From the NCBI GenBank assembly GCA_016719945.1, contig JADJYE010000001.1, forward strand, positions 310,001 to 374,000: a DNA stretch of 64,000 bases, in the 5' to 3' direction. The position numbers were made by a program, and so were the translations under genes. Below the pieces are notes generated by a model. That model ran no database searches and was not told the DNA's origin. It was given only the letters and a program-made list of their open reading frames with translations. The DNA comes from Polyangiaceae bacterium (GTDB taxonomy: Bacteria > Myxococcota_A > Polyangia > Polyangiales > Polyangiaceae). Of the stretch, positions 63,253-64,000 are shown one piece after another (within the stretch, counting starts at the first letter, position 1; the number at the start of each line of letters is the position of its first letter).

Positions 63253-64000
63253 GGGGTCGGTAGCAGGCCGAAGGTCGTGATCGCGCCAGCGCGGATCGGG
63301 ATCGTAGTGACGCCGATCAGTTCCCCGGTCGCGGCCAGGGTGGCCGATACCTCTACCGCCGGGCCTGGCTCGACGTTTGCCGCCAGCGCGAGGCCATCGT
63401 CGTTCGTCTCTGTCAGCGCCGCGTCTGGGAACCCGTCGTCGTTCAAGTAACCGAGCGTGGCGCCGCTCGACGGGTCGATGTTCAGTGCCGCGCCGCGCGT
63501 CTCGTACGTGCCGCAGTCGAACACGATCGCGGCCAAGTGTCCGCGGTTCGGGTCCGGCGGCGACCCGGTCAGCAAGAATGCGCCGCCGTCGAGCCGTGTT
63601 TGGCCCACGACACCGAACTCGATGTGCGGATCGTTCGTGTACGGCCGCACGGTGGGGATGAGGTTGATGGGGTAACCGTCTGCAGCGATCTCAAAGTAGC
63701 CGGTCCACCCCTCGGAGTCCGGCGCGACGGTCAAGTCGAGCGTGACTCGCCCCTGATCGTCGGTGACCGCGCTGTCGGCAGGGGCTGTGCACAGGTAGTC
63801 GGTCCGCAGGCAAGCCTTGACCATGGCGCCGACCAGGAGAAACGTCGGATCGTCCTCGTCGAAGAACTGCAGTTGCGCCTCCATGTTGGGCGTGTCGAGG
63901 GGCGGCCACTCCACGTCTCCCAGGCAACCCCATTGCGGGTCCACCGCGCCGCCAACCCCCCCCGCGCCTGCGGAGGGGTCCCCTCCGGCACCTCCAGCAC
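63249..64000 (-). CDS. Gly-rich-linker lipoprotein, partial (start outside window)
   Basis: The frame is open to the end of the window, so the start is missing. The visible part begins with a Gly/Ala linker (AGGAGGDPSAGAGGVGGAVD), as in other lipoproteins here. It then has CLGDVEWPPLDTPNMEAQLQFFDEDDP and a series of beta-rich segments like bacterial Ig or carboxypeptidase-like repeats (VTLDLTVAPDSEGWTGYFEIAADGYPIN). It has 250 visible residues and four Cys. It is co-translated with the sigma factor downstream. Confidence 0.72.
   Translation of the reverse strand, partial: AGGAGGDPSAGAGGVGGAVDPQWGCLGDVEWPPLDTPNMEAQLQFFDEDDPTFLLVGAMVKACLRTDYLCTAPADSAVTDDQGRVTLDLTVAPDSEGWTGYFEIAADGYPINLIPTVRPYTNDPHIEFGVVGQTRLDGGAFLLTGSPPDPNRGHLAAIVFDCGTYETRGAALNIDPSSGATLGYLNDDGFPDAALTETNDDGLALAANVEPGPAVEVSATLAATGELIGVTTIPIRAGAITTFGLLPTP

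Overview
The window is high-GC bacterial DNA packed with genes. It carries a MYXO-CTERM-type tail, many Cys-rich and Gly-rich lipoproteins, a Ser/Thr kinase with TPR-like repeats, a TIGR02996-type protein and several ECF-like sigma factors. Together these point to Myxococcota, most likely a Polyangia-type myxobacterium; the species cannot be named from the sequence alone.

Layout. 1-3.9 kb: the tail of a secreted protein, then a minus-strand operon resembling bufferin loci: two paralogous Cys-rich precursor peptides, each with a lipobox, then a DUF692 (MNIO) enzyme, a DUF2063 partner, a YjbQ protein and a PlsC acyltransferase. 4.0-15.3 kb: a palindromic putative operator and a divergent GbsR/MarR-like regulator that opens a tightly coupled menaquinone operon. 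Its order is polyprenyl-diphosphate synthase, DAHP synthase, menG, menF, menD, menH, menA, menC, menE, with a menI-like thioesterase convergent at the end. menB is absent and menE is frameshifted. 15.3-24.8 kb: Cys-rich, FGE-like and PHM-like lipoproteins, a zinc-ribbon protein, transketolase, a FIST protein with a damaged N-terminus, a 38-residue exported Cys-rich peptide next to an ECF sigma factor and a Cys-bearing membrane protein, and a DUF1828 protein. 24.9-32 kb: TerC with a site-2 protease, a cupin, two divergent desaturases around an inverted repeat, and an EVE-domain protein, ending in a 450-bp mosaic of palindromes and tandem repeats. 32-44 kb: a sigma factor fused to a membrane anchor, a very large lipoprotein, and a complete Opp-type peptide ABC transporter. 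44-60 kb: a TIGR02996 protein, Cys-rich lipoproteins, carbamate kinase, a Ser/Thr kinase, a DUF1028/MYXO-CTERM protein, rpsB-tsf, a polysaccharide deacetylase, an FkbM methyltransferase and a trypsin-like protease. 60-64 kb: an IS3-type transposase remnant, unknown secreted proteins, and a third sigma factor translationally coupled to a lipoprotein.

How genes work together. The menaquinone operon couples supply of both precursors (DAHP synthase toward chorismate, polyprenyl diphosphate for the tail) to ring synthesis, prenylation and methylation. The bufferin-like operon probably makes thiol-modified, membrane-anchored metal-binding peptides. Three sigma-like factors each come with a membrane or envelope partner.

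Data caution: at least five genes carry frameshifts. Four of them are restored by adding one G to a G-run or one GC/CG pair to a GC-run, and the fifth lies in a Gly-rich, G-run-rich stretch. This suggests systematic contraction errors in the sequence, although real mutations are not excluded.
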